Assembly: GCF_050908995.1 (NCBI RefSeq)
Contig: NC_135122.1
Location: forward strand, 15,726,501-15,790,500
Length of the DNA: 64,000 bases
Source of the DNA: Andrena cerasifolii
Lineage: Eukaryota > Arthropoda > Insecta > Hymenoptera > Andrenidae
Reading direction: 5' to 3'
Positions within the stretch are counted from its first letter, which is position 1. Each line of letters starts with the position of its first letter. The translations under genes and the position numbers were made by a program. Shown piece after piece: positions 35,901 to 47,593 of this stretch. The notes beneath the pieces were generated by a model, which had not been told where the DNA came from, did not search any database, and saw nothing but the letters and a program-made list of their open reading frames with translations.

Positions 35901-37984
35901 TCGGTCGCTGAGCATAGAGACCAATCCCGTGGATATTTACAAGTGCTGGAGAAATCAGTTGGAAATGGAAACTGGGGAAACACTGTGAGTGTAGCGAAGT
36001 AAACCCGCGAAGTATTAGTGCTTACAGCTGCTTTATTCTACAGGAATCTCCCATACACTGTCACACCGCAACAAGCTTTAAATTACGAACAAGTGCGAGT
36101 GAGACTGAACCATGGAATACAATTGTTGCAGAGTACCGTTTTAGAATTCCTCACCAAGATCACTGAATCCAGAGATCTGATACCGTACGGAATGCTGTAC
36201 ATGGCTAAGATTTTAAACGACTCCTTGATAGAGAAATTCCCGAACGCGCCGGAGAAAGATATACTAAAAGTAGTAGGGAATCTGATCTATTATCACTTCA
36301 TCAACGCTGCGATCGTTGCTCCCGATGCTTTCGACATAATCACGCTACCGATCGACAGATCATTGTCCAACGACCAACGGCGAAATTTAGCCAGCATCGC
36401 GAAGATACTGCAATTTGCTGCTTCCAAAAAAGGGGTAACGAAGCTGAATACGACGATCGTGATATCCTGTACTGAGAAGGAAAGAAGCAGATCTGTTTAC
36501 ACAACTTGTTTCAGTTCGGCGAGGAGGCCACGCATCTGGTCTGTTTAAATCCATTCATAATCGAGTGCCACGAGAAATTCAAGAACTTCTTTCGGTACTG
36601 CTGTCACATAGAAGATTTGGAAGAGCACTTCTCCATTCACGAGTACACCGAAGCTACGCTCATCCACAAGCCCGAGATCTACATTTCGTTGCAGGCAAGT
36701 TGAGCTCTTTGGGAATCGAATAACGGTAACAGATATTAATTACGGAAATTCCAGGAAATCTGCGACACCCACTGCCTCATGTTAGAATACCAAGATTCGA
36801 TAGCCCCAGATCCCATGGACTCTTTGCACGATTTGCTGGACGATCTAGGCCCCGCTCCGAGCGTCGCATCTTTACTTGGAATCTGTAAGAAACTACATAC
36901 CATAGCGCATTACAATTGATGCGATATTACATTAGAATGATTCGTTAGCCGACGCCATGTGCGAGGCGAATTTAGCACGATTCGGGAAGACTGAAGTGTG
37001 CCTAGTACTCACCAACAAGTTCCAAGTACCAGAAGACGAGGACGCGAATTTAAACAAACTTTTCATAAAGACCAAGGAGCTGCTGGTCTCCGTGCTTCAA
37101 TTTCTGAAAGGCCAGACGTTGGTGGAAGCTTTGGAAACCATTTGCTCGCCCGTGCAAGAGAAACTGTACGATGTAAAGTGTTCCAGTGTGTCGCCTACTT
37201 TAAACATCATTCACAAAAGGTACTGGCACTTTGAATGAACGATGAGATGAGCAGATGAAACGTAAATTCATTTCCAGCTCGTCGTTAAATGACTGCAAGC
37301 TCCAGCTGCGTGCCTATCTGAATAAACTGGAGCTCGGTGGATGGGTGAGTCAAACGGACGGGTATCAGAACATCATAACAGCGGTGGCCAAAGATCTTTG
37401 TAACAAGGGGAAGTACCGAATAATTCGGAACAAGGAGTTACAGACACTGCGCGTGACAAAGCAGAGGTTGGAGGAGAAATGCAAATATTACCAAGAGCAG
37501 GTAGAATTTTATAACGAATACATACAGCGGTGTTTGGAGAATTTACATACAGGGAAAGGGTACGTACATTAATTCTGTTCGAGTGCGCTTCGCGGCACGT
37601 GACGGATGCAAATTTCTTCACAGATCCTTGCGAGCGTTCAAGGCCATTCAGAAGAATAGCCACGGCAAGCTTAGGTCCAAAATGACCTTGAAGTATTCCG
37701 GCGCGAAGCTGCAGGAAAAGGGAGTGCTGCTGGAGGTGGACGGGCTTCCGCACTCGCAGTTCAAGAACGTGATCTTCGAGATCAGCCCGACAGAACACAG
37801 CGGCCTGTTCAGCGTGCGTTGTAAGTTCATGGGCGTGGAAATGGAGAAGGTCGACATCGACATACAAAAGTTGCTCGAGCTGCAATTCGAAGGCTCGCCG
37901 ATCATGGACATGTTCGGCAAGGCGAAAGTGAACGTGAACCTGCTGCTATATTTATTGAATCGAAAGTTCTACGGCAAGACTTGA
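29963..37984 (+). CDS. IQGAP: IQGAP scaffold protein
   Basis: IQGAP scaffolds link Cdc42/Rac, calmodulin, actin and microtubules at the cell cortex. Twenty-six exons join in phase to 1634 residues, near the length of human IQGAP1. Exon starts include 29963, 30303, 30454, 30768, 30993, 31216, 31419, 31574, 32588, 32811, 33054, 33565, 33790, 34112, 34321, 34532, 34935, 35166, 35361, 35760, 36044, 36515, 36755, 36949, 37278 and 37624. The calponin-homology domain is at residues 20-150 (AYEYLCHLEEAKKWMEACL, FRHTDNINHFL). IQ motifs lie in exons 16-17 (IIRFQAYIRGYLLRKR, IIQIQSWWRSIVQRKR, ITKIQALWRGRSERR). The GAP-related domain spans exons 19-22 (GKSLETL, LTLFNFGSNIREDYLLLKLF). The RasGAP C-terminus is at the end. 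The GRD of this family binds GTPases without stimulating them. The two-codon start MIDTYDRLINHERG fits the family N-terminus. Confidence 0.95.
31777..32543. mobile_element. hAT-like non-autonomous element in IQGAP intron 8
   Basis: Terminal repeats CAGGGATCGAAAAAGTTCT and AGAACTTTTTCTATCCCTG are complementary with few mismatches. The flanking octamers CTTTATAC and CTTTGTAC differ by one base. Internal sections also pair (TTCCATGGAAACAAGTTAC with its complement near 32160). About 767 bases, very AT-rich, no transposase. Confidence 0.8.
33212..33509. mobile_element. hAT-like MITE in IQGAP intron 11
   Basis: The ends CAAGGGCGGATTTGTAGA and ACAAATCCGCCCCTG are complementary. Flanking octamers CTTACTTT (33204-33211) and CTTTCTTT (33510-33517) differ by one base. 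The ends resemble those of the element at 18286-18535 (GGCGGATTT core), so the two may share one transposase source. Confidence 0.75.
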
Positions 37985-39651
37985 GACGAGAAAGAATTAA
38001 ATGTATTTTATTTACGAATATGACAGTTGTGCACTTGTGCAATGTTCTATTGTAATTATGTTTCTCACGAACGATGGTACACCCAGCCCCGATATTTTTA
38101 CGGTCGCTGTACGGCGAACTTTTAAAACTGACGATTAATTATTGTAAATAGTTGTACGTAACGGAATTGAAGTTTTTAATAGAAGTGTCCCTTGTGACTT
38201 ACGCTTAACGATAACGCACCAAGATGTCTATATAGAACATAAACTTTTGTTGGCTTTCAAAAGCGAAATATATATTTTTTTTTAATTTTTATAAAAATAA
38301 GTAAACTAGTGGTAGTAAAGATCGCCTATTATGGAGAGAGCGGTCGCTTTCTCGGCTCAACTTTTGTAACTAAACCTAATGCCAACCATGATCATCCATA
38401 TGTGTATTATATTTCGTACGATTCAAAATAAGATAAGGCATGCTCTCGGAAATATTCCAATGAGAACAGTAGGCTGTCTATTATTACTTTTACGCTTCCT
38501 AATGCCTATACATGTATTTATATTATTATTCAAATACTAGACAACCTAGTGTTCCTGTGCATTTTACAAAGTCTAATGATCGGATCGTTTGAACACAAAC
38601 CCGGCAATTGCAGTTGTTCGCGCGTTTGATTAATACAATAGATTCCCGTTTTATAAAATATTGCGCTACCTAAAGGCCTGTTTAGTGGATACTGGCAAAT
38701 AAGCCTGCACATTCAATAAAAGGATCTCTTAAAACAATGTCTTGTTGTTCTGTCGGAAAACATACTAAAAAAAGAGATACGCGTAAAAAATCATACACCT
38801 TTCGATGTTGCATGTCACTTGCAGCTTTACCTTGCACTATTTCATTAGCAATGACACACGATTAAAAATACTTAAAAAGACCAAGCGAGATGTTCGCATC
38901 GAGATCAATTAATTGCGGAATAAATACTTTTATTCTTTTGGTCTCTTTTACAGAACATGCGACAGTAAAGTAAACCTTTTAATACAATCACGTTAAAATG
39001 CGTAATGTGCGCGTAAGAAATTTGTGATATCCGTAGAACGAACAAAAAAAAAAGAAATGGTTCACTTTATATATACGATATAAACACTACATACATAGAT
39101 AAACAGCCCGCATTTATCACAGGCGCATTGTATTATAAATATTCTTTTTTTTTGTTTTTTTCTTTACATATTCGTGTTCTCGAAGTCTTGCTTTTACTCA
39201 ACTTTTATTATACAAATCTGCCTTTACATCGTTTACGTGACAGATGCTAACATCCAGGTACTGCGTCACGAGGTATTTCGAAAGACATTTTTATAACTTA
39301 TGGCGCACAAAATGTCATTAATATAAAAGTTTTTTTACCTTCCCCCTTGCCCTCTCGAGCTTTACCATTCCTTTTTAATCGAATCGAGCGTCCAGTAATT
39401 CTAGTACAATTGATTATGTGCAAGCAGTATATGTCTGTTAAAGCCTCCACGAAGCAGGCCATAAAAGTGCATTTCATGGTATTATTTAACTGTGTAGTAC
39501 ATATATATATATGTATATATATATATATCACCGTAATATTAACTTTTTATAATAAATAGCATAATAACATTAATTCTCCATCCGTCCGGCTCTCCTCTAA
39601 ATATGTGCACACAGTGGGACATAACATTCGATACAGGACATTCAGCAAGTG
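37985..39651. other. Converging 3' UTRs of IQGAP and BubR1
   Basis: AT-rich with no supported gene. It holds the 3' ends of IQGAP (plus) and BubR1 (minus). A short AT microsatellite lies at 39498-39530. Confidence 0.5.
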
Positions 39652-42600
39652 TTATCGTTTGTTCAAGATATTGGCAAAGTTTCTAATTCTCAGCTGCCCG
39701 TCCGTCATTTGCGCTAACGTCTCCTCCATCATGTTACGCAGCTTCGATAAATCCGGCATTTTGTCGCAGGATTCGATGTTCAATAATTCTGTGAAGAACT
39801 GCTCCCATACAGCCTTCTTCATGTACCTGCGCGCGTATGTACTTCCGTGAGTCCGCGGATCTTCCTCGTAACTTTCAGAATATCGATTTGATCGAGATAT
39901 AAATACCTTTGTAATTTCGAGGTGATGAACCATCGGCCACCAACCTTCGACACTCTCATGTAATTGCCAAATAGCAAACAGTGGCTGGTCGCGGCTAGAC
40001 AATACAAATCAGTCTGGTACGTCCATGGTCGACCAGTTTGCATCTCGATACACGTGAAGTCTTCCGTCTTTATGACCTGGGTGAACGTCGTGTTCTCTGG
40101 CAACAGGCTCATATCTATGCTACATCCAAAATCTATCAGCTGTATCGTTGGCCTCACGTCCTCTGTGGGCCTGCAAAATGAACGAGCTGGTTACGCGGAT
40201 CTGGCTGGACGCTGCGGATCGGTCGCAATTAAACACGTACAAACGCATCAGCAGGAAATTGTCCGGCTTGATGTCCCCGTGTATTATTTGGCATTTGTGT
40301 AAGTATTCCACGATTTGCAGCATTTCAATTGTGAAGAATATAGCTAAGTGCTCCATCAACGGTTTACCCGTGGCGATCTTTATTTGATTCGTTACCGCTA
40401 ACAGCGTCCCGAATTTCGAGTACTCCGACACTAGTACGCTGCTGTTATTGGCAACGTACGCCATCGAGACATCCATAAATCCACGCAACTGAAAGGAGAA
40501 AAGGGCACGTGTACTGGTGGATGAGAAATTTCTGCAGGTATAAAGAGAGTAAGTTATACAATACCATGTGCGGATTAGTCAGGCGAGCTTTTATTTCTCT
40601 AGTTATATAAAATTCCCAAACCCAGCCAGGCCTTTGAGTTTTCAGAGCGACCGTCTGGCCTGTTTGCAGATTCACTGCTTTGAATACTGTACCGTACATT
40701 CCCTTTCCAAGGCACTTTTCCAAATCGTACTTTTCGTTACCTGGATATATTAAACGATTAGAAATTACCAAGCGTTTTATATATATGGAGTTAAGGGGTC
40801 ATTCTACGTATTTACTGCGAAAGAGATCTTTAAAAATAGCTTGATTTTTCGGCGGATCACAGTAGAATGACCCCTTAATTGTGATTACATTTGCAATGGT
40901 TGTTTCTACTGACCAAGCATAACCATAGGAGAAGGCACAAGCTTATTTAAATTAGTGTCTAGTTTCACGTATCCCTCTGCGTGATGTGGCTGCGGGAATT
41001 TTATTTTTTTTAGAAGAGTGGCTATTAAGATCTTATCGAAAGGATTTATATCCCCCGATGGGAATTGAAAGCTGTCTTCCTCCGCTTGCTCCATCGGCTC
41101 GGGATGGTCCTCGCACTCCATCGTGTCGACCTTCTCCTGCTCTTCTATCTCGTTAAGTTTAAAGTTAATCGACTTCCGTAGGTCGCAGTTCTTCTTGATC
41201 TCGGAAGTGATTTGATCCACGTTGCGCTGCACGGTGCGCGGACTCTGAGCATGCACGGCTTGTATTTGGACTTGAAGCTTCTGCTCGTAAAGCTGATTCG
41301 CCGACAGGGTAACATCTTTAGATTCTTCGTTCTCACCTTCGCGAACAAAAGATAGTTTATTACACGCGCAGTGTTACGGAGAGAAAGGGGCATAACGATT
41401 AAAGTACCTTGACTAATGGACTGCTCTTTTATAGGAGCCAAGTCTTCCTTAATAAATGTAAAACCTAATGCAGTGGTTCTCGTGTGCCCACCACTACTAC
41501 CAGAACTGCTCGAGATGTATTCTCTAGTCGATTCTAGGATTACACTCAGTTTATCTTCGCCCTCGACGTTGGGCGCCTCTGAATTCCTATAAAATCGTAT
41601 GAATGAGAAAATCAAACCTGGGGAGAAGCAACGATAATTACACGATTCAAGGCCGTCACACATTTTGGCGAAGCGAAACGAATCGAAGAAATTAATAATA
41701 ATAAATTGTAGCTGCGCAATTGTTTATAATATTTTCTCTTCGCTTCGCCAAAATGCGCGACGGCCTCGAGGAGGATTACGTACGACTGTGGCGCGGTGCA
41801 TTGATTCGAGTATTGCGGAGTCCCTTCTGCTGCTTTGTAAGATTGTCGAAAATGGTTAGTCATAGGTGTGGAGCTGCTCAGTTGCATGTTAAACGCGTCG
41901 GTGAAGCATGTATCATTATTCCCCGACAAGGGTGTAATACCGAGGCTTTCGTCGATGTACAAATTGTTCTCATCGGGCGGCTTCGGCGTCATGTTATCCT
42001 CCATTGGTCCGTTATAGTCGACGACGATAGCGTTTTCCTTATTCTCGGCGCTCTCGAGGTACTTGATGTCTCTACGATTCATCCCTGGGGACTTTATATA
42101 GGGCAACTCTGGTGGCATTCGGTACGGTTTGCTGGTCTCTATGTCTGGCTCGCTGTACGGGGAGTAATGAAGCTGTTTCTGGGGCTCCACGTTCTGCTGC
42201 AGCAACGTAGACTCCAGCTGCGACGGGTACTGTTGATAAGCGATATCGTCCGCCGTCATGTTACCGTACACGGAGTGCTGCATGTGTTGCATATGCTGGT
42301 GGTGCGGTTGATGGTGAAGGTGTTGATTAGGCGACGGTTGATGCTGCTGGGGATGTGGCGGATGAGGTTGATGAGGTGGATGAGGCTGATGGTGCTGAAT
42401 GTGGCTGTGGCTTTGCAGGTGCGACGGATGAGAAAGGGATGTTTGATGATGCGGCACCACGTGAGCCTGCGGGTGGGGTTGCATTAACTGCTGATGGTGC
42501 TGCGAATGATGCGGCCGGGAATGGGATTGTTGCAACTGTTGCTCGTGATGCTGCTGTAACCAACCATTTAAGGGAATTAATAAAGAGATTTCTTAAAAGA

Positions 42601-45091
42601 ACTTTCAAGTACGTCCTCTGTATTTGTACCTGCATTTGATACTGGTATGAGTTATGCAATCCAGAGCTGCCGTAAGCAGTGTGATGCTCCTGGTTGGAAT
42701 AACTTTGATGGGCAGAATAGTTCTGATGATTCTCCTGGTCGTCATAAGGCTGTATGCCGTATCCCGAATGATGCTTGCTACTCGACATCGCGTGCTGAGT
42801 CATTGAACTATCCATATGTATGTCGAAGCCTAGCGTCAGCATCTTAGAATCGGGGATTCTAGGTGTCATGGAGGTGCGAAAGTTTGGAGTAGTGGGCACT
42901 GGCTCGGGGGAACGCCACATGTCTTGCACCACCGACAGCGCCTCCTTCGTGTTAACGGTCAGACTCTGGCCGAGCAAGTGTTCCTCGGGTTCGGCGGTCA
43001 AGGACGTCGCGTGATGCTGGTGCATGAAATTGGAGGCTTGTAGTTTTCGTTGTGTATTCAGTTCTGCCTCCATTCTCTGCGCCTTGAGCCTCTCCACCTC
43101 CATCCTCTGCGCTTCGAGCCGCTCCGCTTCCATCCTTTCGGCTTCGATCCTCTCCGCCTCCAATCTCTCCAACTCTCGTTGCTCCGCCTCGCGCCTCTGA
43201 TTCTGCAGAGCATGGCTCTCGGCTTCGTACTGCTGTCTTTGGAGTTCCTGCTGCTCAGCCTGGAGTCTCTGCCTATCCATCTCAAGCTGTTCAGCCTCTC
43301 TTTGCTGCTGCATCTTTCTGTGCCTCTCCGTCAGCTCCTCTTGCCGCTTGTATTCCTGCCGCTGCCTCAGCATCTCTTGCAGAGACGCGTTGTGCCTCTG
43401 GTGCTCGGTTTCGAAACACTTGTGGTGAATGTGCTGCTCGGCTTCCCCTATGTCCTGCACGTCTAGCTTCTTCTCTAAAACTTGTCCCCTGGAATTCGAA
43501 CGATCGTAACCATTACGGGAAGCTTCATCGCCGCGGCGACGATTGCTGAGAGTAAACGTTACCTTTGCAGATACCGCTGGGCACGTATTTCCTCCATACT
43601 CAGGTCCATATTGTTGGCGTACACTAAATCTTTCGGGTAATGTGGCCTTAATACGATATTTGGGTTCGGAGCGTCGGGTACAAATGCAGGCACTGTTAAA
43701 TAGGTATTTTTACTGCCATCAAAAAAATACGTGTGGTTCGGAAACAATCTTATTTTCCCCGCATCGAATTCCTCTGGTTGATCCTCGTGAACTGTAATTT
43801 TAAGTAACAGATTAGTCTTCGTTACAATTCCAGGGAACAACTTGCTCTTCATAAGATCGTACCTTTGAAAGCTGACTTCGTAATGGCTGTCATTAGCGGG
43901 CATCGTTTATTTCCATTGCCATTCCACGGGCCGGGTTTAATAGTATTCTCTTTATGCACGGTATCTTCTATTGGAACGTGGTCTAGTATACTCGAACCTT
44001 TCATTTCGCCAGAAACGTCCTCCTGTTAAAACGTCCCTATGTATTCGCACGTCGTTATCGCCTTTGATATCTGGTTATACGCGTGTACCTGATATATATG
44101 AACCCTGGAATTCGACGTAGCACTGTGCACCGCAGCGGAGACTTGCGGTACGGTGCCAGGGAAGTGTTCGCGTACGCGATGCCCGATGCGTACGCTACCC
44201 ACCCTCTTGCCAGCCTTTATTGCCTTTAACGAACTGAAAGCTTGACGCTGCTCGAACAGTGATCTTTCGCTACGATCTTCCATGTGACCCAACGTCTTGC
44301 GCGCAACTGCGAGTTGAAAATTCCTGGAAGGAGAGCATAAGATTCATTCGATTTCGATACACCGACATCTGTTCGTATGTTCTGATTTATACTTATGAGC
44401 GTAATCCAGTTCGTCCTGGGGTTCCGCTTTGGCAGTCAAGCCCATTAAATAAACCTTGTCGGCGCGTTTGTAGTCCTCGATCTGCTCTAATTCGAAAGCC
44501 CATGCTCTGTACATATCCGCGACCATAGTCCCGATTCCGTTGTTATATAAAAGTTGGTATAGTTCTAGTGGATTCTTCTGCATACTTATCTGCAAGTACC
44601 AAGTTTGCTTTAAGTACAGCGGGTAAGGGGAGCTATCTTTACTAATTCAGAAAATCTCTTTCAAAACTGCCTACGTAATTGATCCAGAGACGTATATATC
44701 TACGATCCTGATGGTACTTTATCTCCTTCTCAAATATAGCTAAGCACTGTTGCAGCAGTCTGCAGATGTGCGACTCGTGTCCACTTTTCGGGTAACTTTG
44801 CTCTATCCAGAGTATATATTCATACCAATTCTCTAAAGGGTCCTCTCCTTCGTAATTCTTTATCGCCGATTCGTACATCCTGGGCACAGGAAATACGTTA
44901 CGTCAGCGCGTAATTACACGGACTAGCTACTTATCTGTAACTCAAACGTACTGTCTTTCCTGTAAAAGTAACTGTTGAGCATCCACATCTTCCTGCGCTC
45001 TTAGCGCAGTCCCTAACTGAGCGACGTTCCGACCATACCGCAGTGGCTGAATATTTTCCTTAGAATTAGCTATGGCTGTCGCAGGATCCAT
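39652..45091 (-). CDS. BubR1: BubR1 spindle checkpoint protein with kinase domain
   Basis: BubR1 is part of the mitotic checkpoint complex: it holds Cdc20 through KEN boxes and inhibits the APC/C at unattached kinetochores. Fourteen exons (first 44952-45091, last 39652-39826) join in phase to 1419 residues. The N-terminal KEN box is in SKENIQPLRYGRN; the Mad3/BUB1 TPR domain follows (EDPLENWYEYILWIEQSYPK, RYIRLWINY). Exon 6 carries the Bub3-binding (GLEBS-like) area with DLSMEEIRAQRY. Exons 7-8 (41784-43488) encode a long Glu/Arg/Gln coiled coil and then a His/Gln/Pro-rich tract, with a further ENKEN. The kinase (exons 11-13) keeps GKGMYGTVFKA, VALKTQ, HGDIKPDN and LIDFG, so it may be active. 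The exon 8/9 junction uses donor GTACGT at 41783 with acceptor before 41586, the only pair that fits phase. The symbol follows Drosophila; BUB1B in mammals. Confidence 0.93.
40791..40878. repeat. Tiny inverted-repeat element in a BubR1 intron
   Basis: The ends TTAAGGGGTCATTCTAC and GTAGAATGACCCCTTAA are perfect complements around a short centre. The outer TTAA contains TA on both sides, which fits a Tc1/mariner-type MITE of only 88 bases. It lies between exons 10 and 11. Confidence 0.75.
41651..41765. repeat. Hairpin-forming inverted repeat in BubR1 intron 8
   Basis: GGCCGTCACACATTTTGGCG with following AAGCGAA (41651-41677) pairs with 41739-41765; three mismatches in 27. The 61-base loop is AT-rich. 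The structure fills more than half of the intron between the donor at 41783 and the acceptor before 41586. Confidence 0.75.
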
Positions 45092-47076
45092 TCTTAGATC
45101 TATATATTCGTCGTCAAACTATTTTATTCCCTGAAAGAATGGACCAAAAGAAAAGGAACATCACAAAAATTGGAAAATCTCGAAAAGAAAACAGACATCG
45201 CGCAGACAATTTTCAACCCTCCCTAGCACCTTCGAACTCCCTTACGTGACAAAGAAATGGATTTTACCAGAAACTGTAATTGAGGAGTCTCCTCGGGCCG
45301 AATCAAAACAAATTTATAAAAAGAGGGGATACATAAAGTGACGGGACGCTGGGAAAGTTTCGGAGAGAACGGGGCGAGCGGTAATGCTCGATGAATCGTT
45401 GCCATAAAGGTATTCATTCGCCGCTGGGATATATCCGGAAAAGAGCCGCTTTAATTGCTGGGCGATCTAACACTTTGGGGATGCACCCGTTTAAACGGAA
45501 TGCAAACAATGGTACGAGTTATCAAAACAGCATTAGACAACGCTCACCTTTCGCACGTATCAAAACTTTGCATAATATTCTTTGAATAGCGGCGGACCTT
45601 TGAAATTGGACAAAATCCAGTCGCGATAACTCCAATAAGGACGCTATCAGTCTAGGTTACGTTAGTCTTCCATTTAACGGCTACAGCCACCAACGGTTTT
45701 TCGCTGTCTTCTGCTATGCTGTGCCTCAAGTGATGCAAGAGTTACGTTTCGCTGACCACGGATTTTAATTCGATCGGCTACAATGAGAGGATCGAGAGAC
45801 CCTGATGCGATGATAACTTCAAGACATTTAATTCCGACTAGCGCTAGGGAATCGAAATACCATTTTCAGCCTGGCAGACCCTTTTGACCGTTCACTACTA
45901 GCGGGAGATGTATTGTCCGGGGTATTGTCATGCCTCTTCCCAATCGTGCGAATCGCGAAGCTTCAGCCACTTTATTATTACCCGAATGTAAATTCAAATT
46001 CTAAAGTACCATTTAATATGTACATACAGTGTGTTATACGCGAGTGTGTTAAGTAGTTATAATAATTATACTCTTTGTTTGTATATTTTTAGTCGGAGGG
46101 TCTACGTTTTTTACCGAAGCATTGTAACTCTTCGTGCAGCGATATTCAACAGTATTACTAATTTATATAGTGCGTCTTTCGATGGATTAATGGATATAAG
46201 AAATTGTTTATTTATTTATTCACTCGCGTTGCAAACTTCTAGGTCATTTATGTAGGCTGCGAAACACTTTCGCGATCATTTTGAGGAACGATGTTGTTTA
46301 ATTGTTGGTTTTTAAATGCATTTAAAAAGTTTATTTGTGTCACGAACTGTGGAACGTATAGCCATCTGGCGATGATATATGCGAACTAAAGCGCTGTGAG
46401 AAATGTAATTCCATCGACAAAGTGGAGGATAGACCTATCATGCAATGTAACGTATCGCACACTTCGTTTCGCACGAGTGCGCATGTGTGAATGTTTTGCG
46501 TGCGAGTTTAATTTTTGGTATGAATGAAGTAGCTTTTTAATGTTTTATGTTTGATTATTCTTTTATTGTAAATATCTACTGGTTTCTAGGATTCTGTTAT
46601 TAAATTAATTTAATTAATCAAATTAAAAATGATCGTTACTTTTTAGAGCGTAAAAGAAAAACACGTCTAAACTGTTTCAGGAGAAATTATATTATAAACA
46701 AAATCTTAGAAACCAATAAATCTTTACGATAATAGAATAACTAAATATAAAGCATTAATAACCCACTTCATTCATTTTATAAATTAGAAATTCGCGCGCA
46801 AACCAACACACAGCATACAACATACCAACACAAAACCCTACATATTATTAAAAGGCTGTAGTGTAGCCATCTACTGTGACAGCCGTTAACTTAAGCGTCC
46901 CATTCAATGTATGTGGCCGTAAAAAATAATTTGTTTATAACCTTTGTTTTTGCGCTTCTAAGGTCGCAAAATTCTCGATCGAACATGCGCGTCAATACTT
47001 TTTCCGCCACATTGGCGTGAAGAGACGTCAATGCCAGGGAACGGATACGGATTCACAATGCGGAAAGTCATCAATA
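45092..47076. other. Spacer with BubR1 promoter, otherwise no gene
   Basis: Contains the BubR1 5' side. No frame here has recognisable content. A small inverted repeat (GGCTGTAGTGTAGCC, 46854-46868, with GACAGCC after it) is present but weak. An AATAAA complement at 47077-47082 marks the probable 3' end of the next minus-strand gene. Confidence 0.45.
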
Positions 47077-47181
47077 TTTATTGAAAAGTTAAATACAGTT
47101 TCTGCGCGATCTCTATAAAAAATCACTAATGGTACAGCTGTATTATAAAGGGGCATAGAATTGCCTCCTGCCTCCAATCCT

Positions 47182-47593
47182 TCACTTTTCGTCCTTCTTT
47201 CCATACAGCTGATCTTCCCATACTCTGTCTCCATTATCACAGTCCATGAACTGATATGAATAATGGGGCATGTAAAAATAGTTATCGATAAAACAGCGTA
47301 GGGGCTTCACCCGCGGATAAGACTCATCCCGTAATAATTTGACAGATTCCTCCGAAATTGGTACGCCAGTCTTTTCTTCACGAGTGTCGCAAACTGCAAA
47401 GTACACAGACAATTGTTATCGCGTCCCCAGATTTGCCACATTTTCAGCCACACTTCGCAATCATTAAACAACGCTTTACTCCCGATTTCTTTAATGAAAA
47501 TTCATTATTTCCCTACGTTTCAGTATATGGGTCTACTTAACCGAAGCAGAGATATGAAGTCTCCATATTTTTATACGCATTTTTTACGAGCAT
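47182..47593 (-). CDS. Small unknown protein, head-to-head with PEX6
   Basis: Two exons (47542-47593 and 47182-47393) join in phase across a 148-base GT-AG intron to give about 87 residues, starting [20 protein letters not shown]. The larger exon reads REEKTGVPISEESVKLLRDE, then SYPRVKPLRCFIDNYFYMPH, a YSYQFMDCD stretch and the charged end WEDQLYGKKDEK. A polyadenylation signal complement lies 100 bases past the stop. I do not recognise the family. There is no membrane segment or signal peptide. The first exon is the weaker part of the model: its donor is GTTAAG and it overlaps the possible PEX6 start on the other strand. The second exon looks genuinely coding. Confidence 0.55.

Noticed and set aside
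41720..42487. 255-codon plus-strand frame over BubR1
   Set aside because: Antisense of the His/Gln-rich BubR1 exon; low-complexity DNA leaves the opposite strand open.
42355..43466. Plus-strand frames over BubR1 exons 7-8
   Set aside because: Mirror images of the Glu/Arg coiled-coil exon; no independent domain or splice support.
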